64,000 bases of DNA from Pycnopodia helianthoides (taxonomy: Eukaryota; Echinodermata; Asteroidea; Forcipulatida; Asteriidae): the NCBI GenBank assembly GCA_032158295.1, contig CM063247.1:19444875-19508874 (forward strand), written 5' to 3'. Each line of letters opens with the position of its first letter. The stretch's first letter is position 1. The notes beneath the pieces are model-generated. The model had not been told where the DNA came from. It saw nothing but the letters and a program-made list of their open reading frames with translations, and did no database searches. This document shows, piece by piece, positions 1 to 10,800 of this stretch. The translations under genes and the position numbers were made by a program.

Positions 1-71
1 AAACACCACAAGCTAGAGATATTTACTTCGAATATTATGATAAAGTGTTTGGCAAAAACATGCTATTTTAC

Positions 72-213
72 CTGATCCCAATGCTGGGACATTGCATTGC
101 AAGCTGACGTAGCCCAAATAGACTGCATCACTGGATGTCTGGGCGCCCTCGGAGTTTTCGAAGATACAAGCGAATGTAGAACCAGAGTCAAACCCAGCAC
201 CGTAAACTTGAAG
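72..213 (-). CDS. Exon 7: possible IPT/TIG-like domain, gene continues off the left edge
   Basis: The exon has 142 bases, with acceptor CATGCAACAG/CTT (phase 0) and donor GGATCAG/GTAAAA (phase 1). The peptide has the shape of an immunoglobulin-like IPT/TIG strand pattern: LQVYGAGFDSGSTFACIFE at the start, then AVYLGYVSLQCNVPA, with one cysteine in each half. IPT domains are common in plexin-like and other extracellular proteins, but the match here is by eye and partial. The phase-1 donor shows that at least one more exon lies to the left of the window. Confidence 0.6.
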
Positions 214-675
214 CTGTTGCATGGAAAGACCAAAAGAAACAACATTTTCACAGATGCAAACAAACATCATGCTCCGAATTGATAACTACATTGAAAGACG
301 TTCAGTACTGGCTGATGTATGCATGTTTTCAAAACAAGTCCGACACAGAATTTTCATTCTCATCCTCTTGTACTTGTATAAAACAATGCACTACACTATA
401 CACGAAACAGTTAACGTGTTAGTCCATGTAACCAGATTACACTCTTGCATTTGTACGCAAACAAAGTAGTTCATTGGGGGGCTGCAAAATGTATGTATTT
501 CTTTCCTTTATAAAACTAATTTTAAAAGAACATTCATGGTAGCCTGTAAACACACAAACATGTTTCTTTAACACTTTAAAGCATAATTAAACTAATATAA
601 TCCCCGCATTTAGATATTGTAGCGGATTGATAAGCCCACGGTGATGCGCCCGGTTCAGAACTTGTTTCTGCAGCA

Positions 676-776
676 ATGGCGTCGTCCGTGAAAAATTTGT
701 TTTCAAAACTGCTGGAATTCCAACGTCTTTTCAACACGAATGGAGCTGTCACCTTAGCCAGGATTGGTGGTGCTCG
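676..776 (+). CDS. Candidate first coding exon of a small gene nested in an intron (mitochondrial-type N-terminus)
   Basis: A plus-strand ATG in good context (GCAGCAATGGCG) begins 33 open codons and meets a clean donor, CTCG/GTAAGA, in phase 2. The peptide starts MASSVKNLFSKLLEFQRL and continues with RIGGAR. It is basic, has no acidic residue except one Glu, and is amphipathic, like a mitochondrial presequence. It lies in intron 6 of the giant gene on the opposite strand. I found no later exon, so it may be a relic or have its next exon deep in the minus-strand gene. The identity is unknown. Confidence 0.3.
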
Positions 777-1237
777 GTAAGACCTGATTACTGATTACTC
801 TTGACAAATATTGTGCTCTTCAATATGTTATTTCAATGTGTAAATCAGGTTTTCTTCGATGTTTTGCAACGTCAAACGTCGTCGCTCAAACCCTCACGTA
901 GAGACTGTATTGTATTGTAACTTTATTATGTAATGGTGGACACATAAAATGGTGAAGAAAAGTGTGTTACCAGGACATCATAGGGATGTCCAGGTACTTA
1001 CATGTGGTGAAGAAAATGATGAATGCATAGCATTAACTTATTTGCAAGTCTGAACCATAGCCCTGATTTTCGTTCCACATTTCGTGCTCGATATGTGGCA
1101 TGATGTACTCCATCCTATGCTAAGGTGTCATCATTGTGTTCTGGGAATCCCAGGAATTCTTTAGAGGATTTTAGGAGATGGGTACTTCCTTACGAGGAAA
1201 TGTGTGTGTAAACGTATGGAAACGTTGTTATTGATGG

Positions 1238-1305
1238 TATTTATTTATTTATTTATTTATTTTGTTTAATTTTTAATTATTATTATTTTTTTTGGGGGGG
1301 GGGAA
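1238..1305. repeat. Simple repeat: (ATTT)n, AT-rich run and G9 tract
   Basis: About six ATTT units are followed by TTATTATTATT, T8 and a G9 run. It is low-complexity DNA inside an intron of the giant gene. Confidence 0.9.
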
Positions 1306-1465
1306 CACAACCTTTCACACATCGGGCATGGTATATTTTTTCATGCTGAAATGACGGGCGGATTCTTTTACTGGGTCACCTTGGTTTAGGTCATGTACAT
1401 AAAAAATTCATGAAAAGAATGATGATTGTTCAGTTGAGATTGTTAAAGATGTGTTGATAGTATAC

Positions 1466-1571
1466 CTGGGCATCAGAACCATCAGATACAATACTTGGGA
1501 CTATCCATCCAACACCGAAGCAAGTTGTGCCGGTACCGCCGCATTCACCGCATGCATCGACAGTCAGACCG
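1466..1571 (-). CDS. Exon 6: last cysteine repeat and linker
   Basis: The exon has 106 bases, entering after CCCCTACACAG and leaving at CCCAG/GTATAC in phase 0. It encodes GLTVDACGECGGTGTTC followed by a hydrophobic linker (FGVGWIVPSIVSDGSDAQ). It closes the cysteine-repeat region and leads into a different fold in exon 7. It is too short to call alone. The support comes from both splice sites, phase agreement on each side, and the CGxCGG motif shared with exon 5. Confidence 0.7.
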
Positions 1572-1719
1572 CTGTGTAGGGGAAAAAATAAAAAATGTAT
1601 GGTCAATTATTATCAAGTTTCAATGTAATTTGTACTAGCGGGTTAAAAAAGAAATTTTGTAGTGGAACATGGCATGGCGTATCTTGACCGAGCGGCTTTG
1701 AACACTTGACTCAAGCTCT

Positions 1720-1907
1720 GGGCCAAATTTCATAGAGCTGCTTAAGAAGAAAATATTTTCCATAACAATTTTCTGCTAAGCAGAGATGAGCAGGATAGAG
1801 GTCACAAATTGTACATGTGGCATGGTAACCTTATTCTGGCAAGCATAATTTTGCAGTGCTTGGCTAGTTTTATTGCTTAAGCAGTTCTATAAAATTGGGC
1901 CCTGGTG
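1720..1907. repeat. Fold-back element, GGGCCCAATTTCATAGAG family
   Basis: The ends are GGCCAAATTTCATAGAGCTGCTTAAG and, inverted, CTTAAGCAGTTCTATAAAATTGGGCCC. Inner arms also pair (TTTTCTGCTAAGC with GCTTGGCTAG-type sequence). Related copies lie at 30482-30678, 35361-35538 and, decayed, about 51975-52430. Confidence 0.8.
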
Positions 1908-2165
1908 TTTACTGTTCAGTAGAGTGTGGGTTCGAGTCCCGGTCGTGGTCTTTGTTTCCTTGAGCAGGATGCTTTTACCATTATTGATTTGTCCTTTGGA
2001 TGGGACATTAACTTTAAGCCATAGGTCCAGTGTATTAGGATTGGTAGGGCCACGTAAAAGAACCCAGAACACTTATCGTGGAAGGGTAAGGGTTAACTCC
2101 GGTGTTTCTGGTTCATAAAGCTAGCACCCTTGTTACAGGTTTACTTGCGAGCTAGAGTGATTAAG
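1908..2165 (+). repeat. tRNA-derived SINE with RNA polymerase III B box
   Basis: A perfect B box (GGTTCGAGTCC, 1929-1939) is followed by a conserved-type body: CTTGAGCAGGATGC, TTTGGATGGGACATTA, AGCCATAGGTCCAGTGT and the AAGGGTTAACTCCGGTG region. It adjoins the fold-back at 1720-1907. A second SINE of the same general design is at 58262-58520. Confidence 0.7.
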
Positions 2166-2347
2166 TTCACTTATGAGAAATCCTTGGTCACCAAAAGTAC
2201 ATAATACATAATAATGATAATGTTTATTTATAGAATAAAATAATATTGCCTCGAATATAACTTCAGTTCTGTTCTCAGGACCTATATTTGAAATATTGTG
2301 TTATTTGAATGTGTTGCTTAAAATCTTGAACAACTTAATTGACGAAC

Positions 2348-2504
2348 CTGTTGGGAACGCCGTCACAACCGGCGCACGATGACTCGTCAGCGTTAGCGTC
2401 CGACTCGCACTGTCCGCAGGCATTGGTGCCACTGCTCTCAAGGAGACCCGTAGTACCGCCGTAACACACCCCGCAGTGATTCAGCTCGGCCCGGTCAGAA
2501 TTAG
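2348..2504 (-). CDS. Exon 5: cysteine-rich repeats continued
   Basis: The exon has 157 bases and enters in phase 1 after TTTTTCTTCAG. The peptide after the joint is NSDRAELNHCGVCYGG, an insert (LLESSGTNA), CGQCESDANADES and SCAGCDGVPN. The 3' limit is set at AACAG/GTTCGT, a weak donor. It is chosen because phase 2 there joins exon 6 to give GVPNSGLTVDACGECGG, a natural continuation of this repeat type. Reading on would meet a stop within a few codons. Confidence 0.7.
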
Positions 2505-3001
2505 CTGAAGAAAAATAAGCCCGAAGCAAATCATTTTCAGTTAGGCCCTATGACAATCGTAGTATCTTTATTTGTATTTTGTAAAGAGAAAGAAATCGAT
2601 GTGCAGATGATGATTGACTTAAGGAATGTAAACAATAACTCCGGTATATAATTGTTTGTTTCACATTAACTAGAATAATCCAACATAGATAATTTTTTTG
2701 TCAGATAGTAAAATGAGGGCTTTGACAAATTAAACTAGCCGTTTTAAAACATCGCTAATTTAAGTTGTTAAAAGTACATACCTTTATCAGAGAAACGCCA
2801 AATGACAACCAAAGTCGTAAAAATTTATTGTACAGAAAATTTGACAATTTTTGATTGGCTTTGAATATAACTTCATTGCCGGTTCAGTTGAACACATCTT
2901 TACTGATGAGAGTCAATACCCATTCAGGAAATCATGACTGGCTGCGTAGTAACTTTTGATGTCAAAATGACGAAGGATGTGAAGAAACTCAATAGACTTA
3001 C

Positions 3002-3178
3002 CACCAGGCGTGAAGCAGTTGCCGGCACAGTCCATGTATTTGCTGAAAGACGGACTGGTGAAGAATTCGCTAATGGGCTCGCAATACCCGCATGCGTCCT
3101 CAACCCAACTCCCATCGCAGAACCCCTTACAGTCAATACGGAAATCATTGTAGTCCTCAGACTTACCAGTCTCACCAC
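3002..3178 (-). CDS. Exon 4: cysteine-rich repeats continued
   Basis: The exon is 177 bases (59 codons, phase 1 to phase 1). The acceptor is TCACTCTCAAG/GT and the donor GGTG/GTAAGT. The joint with exon 3 reads CNECVGGETGKSEDYNDF, continuous in sense, then IDCKGFCDGSWVEDACGYCEP and later YMDCAGNCFTPG. The repeat type is the same as in exon 3, with a longer non-repeat spacer (EFFTSPSFSKY). Because its phase is symmetric, the exon could be skipped or duplicated without changing the frame. A longer open frame on the same strand overlaps it but lacks the repeats, so I take that frame as a shadow. Confidence 0.75.
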
Positions 3179-3548
3179 CTTGAGAGTGACAACATCAAAG
3201 AAGAAAAAATGAAGCTTACATAATGAGTGTTTACTGTCATTAATTAGTAGGAGACACAAACTCACCTTGTAACACTCAAACTTTAATCTTACATTCGTAA
3301 ACAAAATAAAACTGAGATATTAAAATAATGCAATTGTCTGTAATGTAAAATGTCTTTATTTTAAAAAATAACCATTTTGTTTTACCACCAAATGTTCATA
3401 AAGTTTGTTTACTCAGTCTGTTTCCTTTGTGGTTTAACACTTAATATTTTAAACAAAAAGTCGCATCCCCTTAAGGTGATCCCCTGGCCTGCCGCTTCCC
3501 AGGTTGTATCGCAAACTTGGGAGTGATCCCTGGCTATAAGGCAGTTAC

Positions 3549-3690
3549 AGGTTGAATGGCTTCTGAACGAAGATGTTGACAAAATAGGGAGACCGCCAAC
3601 ATTAGGGCTGTTTAGCTCAGTTGGTAAAGCGCCGACACTTTAATCCGGAGGTCGTAGGTTGAAGTCCCACTCTGGTTAATTTTTCTTTGT
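3549..3690 (+). repeat. tRNA-like SINE copy
   Basis: A leader (CAGGTTGAATGGCTTCTGA ... GACAAAATAGGGAGACCGCC) is followed at 3606-3677 by a tRNA-like part with an A box (TAGCTCAGTTGG) and a decayed B box (GGTTGAAGTCC). After it comes AATTTTTCTTTGTTCAAC, also seen in the other copies. The arms no longer pair well, so this is not a working tRNA gene. Confidence 0.7.
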
Positions 3691-3825
3691 TCAACACAAA
3701 ATAAAAGTTTTTTTCAAACGGTTTTTAAATCTAATCGAGCATTATTAAAAAACGATACCCCCATTGGCCAGACTATTTTGTGAGTACGTCGAGTATATTT
3801 GGCAATGGTATGTAATTAAACTCAC

Positions 3826-4116
3826 CGACACACTCGTTACAATCATCCACAGAGGCATTGCCATTGCACGTTCCGGCGCAATCCCAAGTGATCCGGTAGT
3901 TTGAATCGGACCAGCAGGTTCCGCAGCGATCCTGTCCGAAATCCTGCTGGCGTTTGGTGATTCCCCCGACGCACTCGTTGCAGCTGTTGATCGTGGCTTG
4001 GCCGTTACAGACGCCGGCACAGTCCCGCACCGATGTGCCCAGGCAGAACCCGGAACAGTCGTACTCCGCGTCCCCGTTGCAAACCCCGGCGCAGTCCACA
4101 ATACCGAGACAGTTGG
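3826..4116 (-). CDS. Exon 3: cysteine-rich 'DCAGVCNG' repeats of the giant protein
   Basis: This 291-base exon (97 codons, phase 1 on both sides) follows exon 2 after a 3.7-kb intron. The acceptor reads ATTATAG/CC and the donor TCG/GTGAGT. The peptide is a string of short repeats: NCLGIVDCAGVCNG, YDCSGFCLG, RDCAGVCNG, SCNECVGG, DRCGTCW, WDCAGTCNG and DDCNECVG. Such Cys-Gly repeats occur in large extracellular adhesive or matrix proteins. The many closely spaced cysteines imply a disulphide-rich rod outside the cell. The joint to exon 2 makes an Ala codon and keeps frame, which supports its place in the same transcript. No enzyme motif is visible. Confidence 0.75.
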
Positions 4117-4829
4117 CTATAATGTGGTTTAAGTAAAAATATTCGTAGTAAGAACTTCTCATCGCCAAAAAGTTATAATATCTTTTGAGAGGTTAATGAA
4201 GAAAATAATCAAGACTAGCTTTTTTTAGGTCAATTAAATTTAAATTTAGATGTGTGTCATTTTCGGCAAATGCTAAAGATCCGAAACCAAGAAGCAATAA
4301 TGTAATTCCGAAATGACATCAGCGAGGTCTTCGCTTTTCCTGTGTTCGGCCCAACCAATAATTAAAAGCCAAAGTAAAACTTTCGCATTGCATGTCAAAA
4401 CAGCTATAGAGGTTAATCTGTCTGTTTGTTTGTTTCTGCTTGTTTTTTTTAAATTAAATTACTATTTGTTTGCTTTTTCGGATGATATTTTGTTTGTTTG
4501 TCTATATTTAATGTATTTGTTATTATTTTTTGCGTGACGTGTGTGTGATGCACCTGCTATATTTCGTGTATATTGACGGGTAGAATTTATCAGAAAAGGT
4601 AAGAAATCAGAGTCATTGTCGAAACGCGGCTGAAATGCGTTCTGCAGTACTGACAAGTTCTCTGTGTTTGAAACTGTTGAATAGCTGAAGTGATTATTAA
4701 TGGTTCTGATAGTTAATACAAAACATAATTGATTGAAGCTGACACTGACAGCATTATTAATTTATTGAAAAGTGTTTCTTCTTCTCAAGGTTCTGTTCAA
4801 GACTACCTACAGGTAGTGACCATACTTTA

Positions 4830-5406
4830 TAGAGTAAGCCTTAAAGCAGCCATCATGTCCTTTATTTTTAAGGGATCTTTACTGGCATGGATTTGTTCTT
4901 TGTCTACAATCTGGAGCGCGTACCGTGGTGTTCCACTGTACGCATGTCCTTTCTCCAATGGCCCCGCTGCATGCAAATTATGGCAAACAACTTTCCCCTT
5001 CCAAAGAATAACATTTTGTTTTCTTTCTTCAACGCAATCGCACCCCTGGAGCAGCTATTTACCCTCGTTGCTCAGCATGGTATTGTCAAAAAGAGTATTA
5101 TTAGAAAGATCAACAAATAGAGTTTGTTTTGAGACGCCGTCGCTTAGAAACCGGCTCTCCGAAGCCATCGCTTTGATACTTTCGACTAGGTGGAAGTCCG
5201 TCAAAAATGTCCAGTCAATGCCTTCAAATGAGTCTTTACATTTGCTGTATCCACCACACTTCTGTGGTTAGGGAGTAGCCGCAGAGAAGATTAGCGACCC
5301 GTTAGAGTGTGAAATCCTTGCATGCCGCTACTTAACAAACACAAAATTTAGTCCATGGGCAACATTTGGAGGGATGTAATCCCTAAAAGTAACATGTTCA
5401 TCTACA
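4830..5406 (-). pseudogene. Decayed coding sequence of unknown family inside the intron
   Basis: One minus-strand frame is open for about 190 codons except for three stops (5328-5330, 5268-5270, 5055-5057), then ends at 4827-4829. The translation looks protein-like, with pieces such as HVTFRDYIPPNVAHGLNF, FLTDFHLVESIKAMASE, TLFVDLSNNTLFDNT and KGHAYSGTPRYALQIVDK. Runs of 70 and 75 open codons in one frame are unlikely in DNA this AT-rich. I do not recognise the protein. No flanking splice site has the phase needed to join it to exons 2 and 3, so I call it a relic, possibly of a mobile element. A 180-codon plus-strand frame over the same DNA looks less protein-like. Confidence 0.35.
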
Positions 5407-5524
5407 AAAAAAAAGAGTTAATGGCCTGACGTTTCAACCCAAGCAGAGTCTTTCATGTAGGCATACACATCCCCGGCCCTCATTGTTAACCTGTTTATCG
5501 CAAACTTAATGAAACATTTGGATA

Positions 5525-5700
5525 TAGCCAGAGGGGTGTCTGGGTGTATTTTGGACACCCTGTTTTCTATCTGTCATTTTCATGTAAATGTACTGTAATT
5601 TAACAATTTGGACACCCAGATTTAAAAATTTCTAGCAAATTTGGACACCCTTTTACCAAATCCTGGCAAAAACCTTGCATTTTAACTGTGTATTACTGCA
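5525..5700. repeat. GGTGTCC dispersed repeat
   Basis: The sequence GCCAGAGGGGTGTCTGGGTG is followed by several TTTGGACACCC words. Related copies are at about 39490-39608 (inverted), 42985-43080 (partial) and 47993-48135. At the last site the repeat interrupts another repeat, so it has been mobile. Confidence 0.7.
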
Positions 5701-5756
5701 GGCCCAAAATTTCAGTTACAATCTGGTTTAATATGATAAATGTATTTGTTTGTCAT

Positions 5757-5857
5757 TTAATAGTTAGTGGCCTGATGTTTCGGCTCTAGCAGAGTCTCTT
5801 TCTCATTTAGACATCGAGAAAGACACTGCTAAGGTCGAAACGTCAGGCCACTAACTG
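5757..5857. repeat. Fold-back hairpin, CGAAACGTC family
   Basis: The left arm TAGTTAGTGGCCTGATGTTT pairs with AAACGTCAGGCCACTAACT on the right. Between them AGAGTCTCTTTCTC pairs with GAGAAAGACACT. The right side continues with a shared flank (CCATAGGTCCTTTCGGTTAGTAAACAG). Copies or halves lie at 5413-5460, 30757-30856 and 31060-31280. Confidence 0.8.
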
Positions 5858-7470
5858 TTTTGTTTTGCATTTATACCATAGGTCCTTTCGGTTAGTAAAC
5901 AGTTTGCAAAAGCTAATTTAGTTTTCGCGTTTTTCATTTATCCTAAACTTTGTCTTGTTAAGAATATGGCATTGTTTGCTAAAAAATTATGAAAGTAATT
6001 TCCAGCTGCTATCGTTTATCACTGAATACATTCACATGATAAAAACATACTTCAGGGTATGTTTCAAAACTTTAAGATTCAAATTCAAGATTAAAAATAT
6101 TTATTGATAAAAAGCATGAAATTTGTCTTCCCTGTGTATAAGGAAAATAAATACAAGGGTATCACTCACTTGTCAATAATTTATGAGGAATTTCCCACCC
6201 ATCCTTAATTGTCGGCGTGGTAAAATGAAAGGAAGATACAGCACGGATAGTTTTCAGTGCTCGTAAAGCAATTTGAGAAGAAAGTGTCTACACTAGACCA
6301 TGTCAATGTTAGAGTCTTCGCTCTTATCGGTTCCGTGGTATGTTATTTGAAATGTAATGTAATATTGACAAAAACTGAAATTAAAGATGGATATCGAATC
6401 AATTAGATACAGAAATAAAGGTGGATTTTAAGGTTGTTTGTTTACAAAGTAAAACTTCCGGTACTAATATTTCTGTATTTTAAACATTTTTTTATGATTT
6501 TAATTTCTTGACAGTTTGATGTTTTATATGGTCTGACACATTTATGATGACTTTTTAAAACCTTTGTCTTGACGTGGAGAATTTTAAACATGCATTTCAT
6601 TGTCCGAAGATTTACAATAAATAAATAAATTGATAAATAAAGTGTTTGAGTGTTATTTAATTTATTGTCTAAGTGTGGCAATATGACAATTTAATGAAAT
6701 GGCGAAATTTGTTGTTAATAGGGTTGTTGTTAATCTACAATTGTAGACATTACTTTTGTTTTACATTATAAACACTTTCAGTATGGGCAACTTAGAAAAC
6801 CAACCTGTTTCAAAATTAGAACAATGTTAATTTGTAATTTAAAGATGTAATGCATTGTATAGTGTCTGAATTAAAAACCAGACCAACTTTGCCTGTCATC
6901 AAACAAGTTCGGATACGAATTGTCAAAAGTAAATGACATTGTATTATACTTTTCAACTTCTTGCAGAGAATACCCTCACTTGTGACGGATTTTGAAGAAA
7001 AATAATAAGTAGTAAAACAATGTGTTGTAGCTGTTTTTGAAGTGAAGCAAATATTTCGTTAGTGAGAGCTTGGTTCCGCTGAGAGAGGAGCGTCCAACGG
7101 AATTATTAAACCTTTGAACCGCAGCACGTTATTACACAATAATTGAAAATCATCGAGTAACTCAAATCTGCCTTTTTACTTTTAATTTTTTTCTCTCTCG
7201 AATTTTATCATTTTTTATCACAGATAATTACAGGCGTGAAGAGACGACATTGCAGCTATTTGTTTAAATAACAACTACTTGTTCCTGTCAATTAATAAAT
7301 TCCTGTAAATGCATAATATGGAGAATGCGATGAGAATTTGCTGCCATCGGGGAAAACAATTATTCGTGTCTCAGTTATTGAAATTACTTAGGTCATAAAT
7401 TTTTGTCGGTAAAATGTGTGAGCAATGAAAACATCACATGTTACAGGTGGAGATTGTTTAAGCGACAGTT

Positions 7471-7790
7471 TCAGGTTGAATGGCTTCTGACAGGCACCCT
7501 TTTACACAGATATGGACAAAATAGGGAGACCGCCATTAATATCAGGGCTGGTATACCATGCCCGATACAGGGTACAGGGTATCCCCTATAGTATTCCTAT
7601 ACTTAAGAACACTATTTTACTCTCGTAAAGAATCATCTAAAGAACTGCTGAGATTCTAAGCACACAATAAAGACACTATAGGGGGAGACCAAATGTGGGC
7701 TAAATAGCTCATTTGGAAGAGTGCCGGTACAATAATCCTGAGGTCGCAGGTTCAAATCCCGCTCTAGTCAATTTTTCTTTATCCAACCCA
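7471..7790 (+). repeat. tRNA-like SINE copy, leader split from its tRNA part
   Basis: The same leader as at 3549 occurs at 7471-7555. The tRNA-like body is at 7698-7769 with B box GGTTCAAATCC and the tail AATTTTTCTTTATCCAAC. The interposed 140 bases contain palindromic pieces (GGTATACC, CCCGATACAGGGTACAGGG). The body can fold with a 7-bp acceptor stem (GGCTAAA with TCTAGTC, one mismatch). Confidence 0.65.
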
Positions 7791-7819
7791 TAATTACAAG
7801 GGAAAGAAGTCAAACTTAC

Positions 7820-10800
7820 CCGAAACAGTGTTTCTCTCTCCCCGGAACGCAGCAGTGGATACTATGCATAGGGCCTGTGGACTGAAGTATCCCGTCACCT
7901 GGTAGAACAAGTTGCTTTGGTCCATAGCTAGTGTGTTGATAAATCGCACTAGACTCCCCACTGCAGCCGTACACTCGGTCTCATCCGTCAGGTATGTCAG
8001 TACTGTTTTTCTAATGGCGTCCACCATGGCATTGGTCAGATTGGTGTCTCCACTAACTGCGATGAGAGCACTGCACAGCTCGTCAGCACCAGCAAATCCT
8101 GCGAGTTCACTTGCGACGGCAAAGGTGCTGTGGAATGTTTGCACAACTCTCTGTTTCTCTGCAAGATACTGATCGGAGAAGCTGTCGCTCCAGGGTTCCG
8201 GAATCAAGTAGTTCAACACTTCCTCTCTGCTCTCGCAGATACCGGATCCGTATTCCATTCCAATCTTTAGCCAACTGTCCATGAGGCTGACTACCAGCTG
8301 CTGCGGGGTCAGGTCAGAGTTCAACACGACGTCAATACCTTGGCAGTAGTTTTCATCTTCGATCTGAAGGTTGAAGAGGGGGAAAACTGTGTCCATGATG
8401 AGCTGGCCAACGTAAACGGGTCTCAAGGCTATAGGATGGTCTGAACCGTATTCGAGTGGCACCAAAACCTTTTCACATTCAGTTACAACAACTGAGTTGT
8501 CTCCTCCACGCAGAGCTGTACAAAGTGGAACTAAATTGCCTAAACCTGGGTATACCGCGTCATCTAAAAGAGGGCCAAGGGCATCACAAGTAACCACCAA
8601 AGATTCTTCAAGGGTGTTTGTTGAAATTATCGTTCCTACTAAGTTAACCATATCACGGAAAGAGACACCAGGCAGAAGTTCTCCCTCCACAGCTGGGACA
8701 TACCCCTCAAGAGTAAAGCCTTCAGGTAGCTGTAAATCAAACAGGTCCACATCACCGTTGAAGCTGTCGTACAGGTAGGTACACAGGGTTGGAATATTTT
8801 CCTTCGATACACCAGTGACTAATCTAAAGATATCACTGCTAACGTTTGTCAATAGTAGGTGTGCGGTGGAGTTACACAAGCTGACGTTATGCATGATGTT
8901 AAAGGCGCTCTCCAAAGCGGTAGTCACGGCTGCGTCTTGCATGTCTCCATCATCACTGACATCCACGATAGATACAAAGAAGGGACGTACTAGGCTCTTG
9001 CCCATTTCCATCAAATCAGAGGTGCTAGTGTCTAAGGTTTTCCCGAACGTGCTGCAGATAGAGTAAGGGTCATAATATGACAGTCCAAGTGCCTGGCTTA
9101 CAAACTGTTGTAAACTGTACAGCAGATCGTAGTCGAATGAGAGGCCAGTGCCCTGATTATCCGTAGAGAACCATCCTAAACAGGTATCATAAAACTCGGT
9201 GTGATCAGAGTCTGATCTAGACCAATCACACAATGAATGGAAATCGAATTCAATGTAGCTCAGACTGTCGACAAACTGATCAGTAAAGACGTCACAGCTT
9301 TCTCGTACTGCTCTCTGGATATTTCCGTCGTAATTAATAAAAAGACCAGCTGTCCTAATTAACTCCAGAAGTGGAAGGTCGGTGACGTCGGGTTCGTTCC
9401 CATTCGTGACAGACAGGATCAAAAGAAGGAACTCGGAGATGTCTACACCGACATTCAACATCGGGTCAAATGCGTCCTTTAAGGCCCCACACAGAGCTCT
9501 ATCTGTCCATCCACCCAAATGCCCACCAACTGACCAGGGAAGGCTAAGCGATTCACTAATCCCAACCAACAATGTCTCACACCTGTCAGTATTTTCTATC
9601 ACACGGTATGCCGAGTACACAATACGTCCCACCAGGACATCCACTTCTTGAGCAGTGGTCCAAAGTGTGGGTTCACAAAGATCGTCACTGTCCGCGACGA
9701 TGCCTAGGACGTTGAAAACTGTTCCGACAACCCGGCGGCCTTCTTCTGCTTTTGTGTTTCTACCTGCACTACACATCTGCGGGACTGCCTCTACTATCAT
9801 TCTGGTGTATCGTCGCACAGTGGTATCAAAAGCACTTCGAATTGTCGCACCTTCATCATCAGCATGTCCCACTTGACGGCTGCAGAAATTCTCAGGAGAT
9901 GAGGAGTCGATCAGCAGGGCATTTTGAAGCAAGGACATAACCAAATCGAAAGAGAACAGGTTCTCAAACCAGTCATCCAACTGTTCATTATCAGTTTCAT
10001 TACCAAAAACTGGTCCTATTTCGACTGGACCTGTGAAGAGTAGGCTTGTCCACCAACCGTCAGTGCACTCATCTTGGTTGTTGGAACCTGTTTCCTTGAA
10101 GAGCTCCAGACACGTGAAGTAGATCTCGTCTGAATCTGAATCCAACCGAGAAAACTGACACACTTCTTCAAAACCGTTTCCCAAGACATCCAGATTAAGA
10201 TTAGTCTGATCTATGAAGTCACAGCCCGTGCTGACTATTTCTTTGATAGTGCCGGACTTGAACAGCCGGCCATTTAATTTGATCAACTCTCTAATGAAAA
10301 AGTGTTCCTCAGGGGAGACCATCTCGTTGTGGTCCTCTCTATCACCTCGCCATGAAGATGGACGATAGTAGGAGTCTGTTGTAAATTCAGCACGGTCCCA
10401 GCTTGGCTCGTCGTCATACCCTCTTGTTGTTTCTTCACTGTAACTATCCTTTCGCCCATCTTCAAGGCTTTGTGTTGTGAGATCATCGTCATATCTGTTC
10501 ATGCCATCACCATATCTGCCTGTACCCTCACTGTTTATATCCATGCCCTCGTCATATCTGCCCATACCGGGTCTAAGTTCGGCGGGTAGAAGTATCAAAA
10601 AAGCTGAGAAATCGATTTCATTGTCAATACGTGGATTAAATGCGTCCCGGATTGCTTTACAGTAACCCAAATTGCTTTCAAATCCAATAATCTGTCCGAC
10701 TGGAAATGGAACTCTCATGGACCTTTCAATGACGTCTATGAACGATTCACATGATCTTGCATCATTCATTAAGCTGTACAGTGTATATTTCATGGTCCCG

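Larger units (their letters stand above)
4117..7819 (-). other. 3.7-kb intron of the giant gene
   Basis: The limits follow from the GTAAGT donor of exon 2 and the ATAG acceptor of exon 3. The intron contains a decayed coding stretch (4830-5406), a fold-back hairpin (5757-5857), a copy of the GGTGTCC repeat (about 5525-5700) and a tRNA-like SINE (7471-7790). The rest, about 5900-7470, is AT-rich and I see no structure in it. Confidence 0.65.

Noticed and set aside
1295..1303. G-quadruplex regulatory site
   Set aside because: A single G9 run without further G-tracts nearby cannot form the usual four-tract structure within the strand.
4729..5271. 180-codon plus-strand frame
   Set aside because: The minus-strand reading of the same DNA is more protein-like and extends further. 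The plus frame lacks a good start or any domain.
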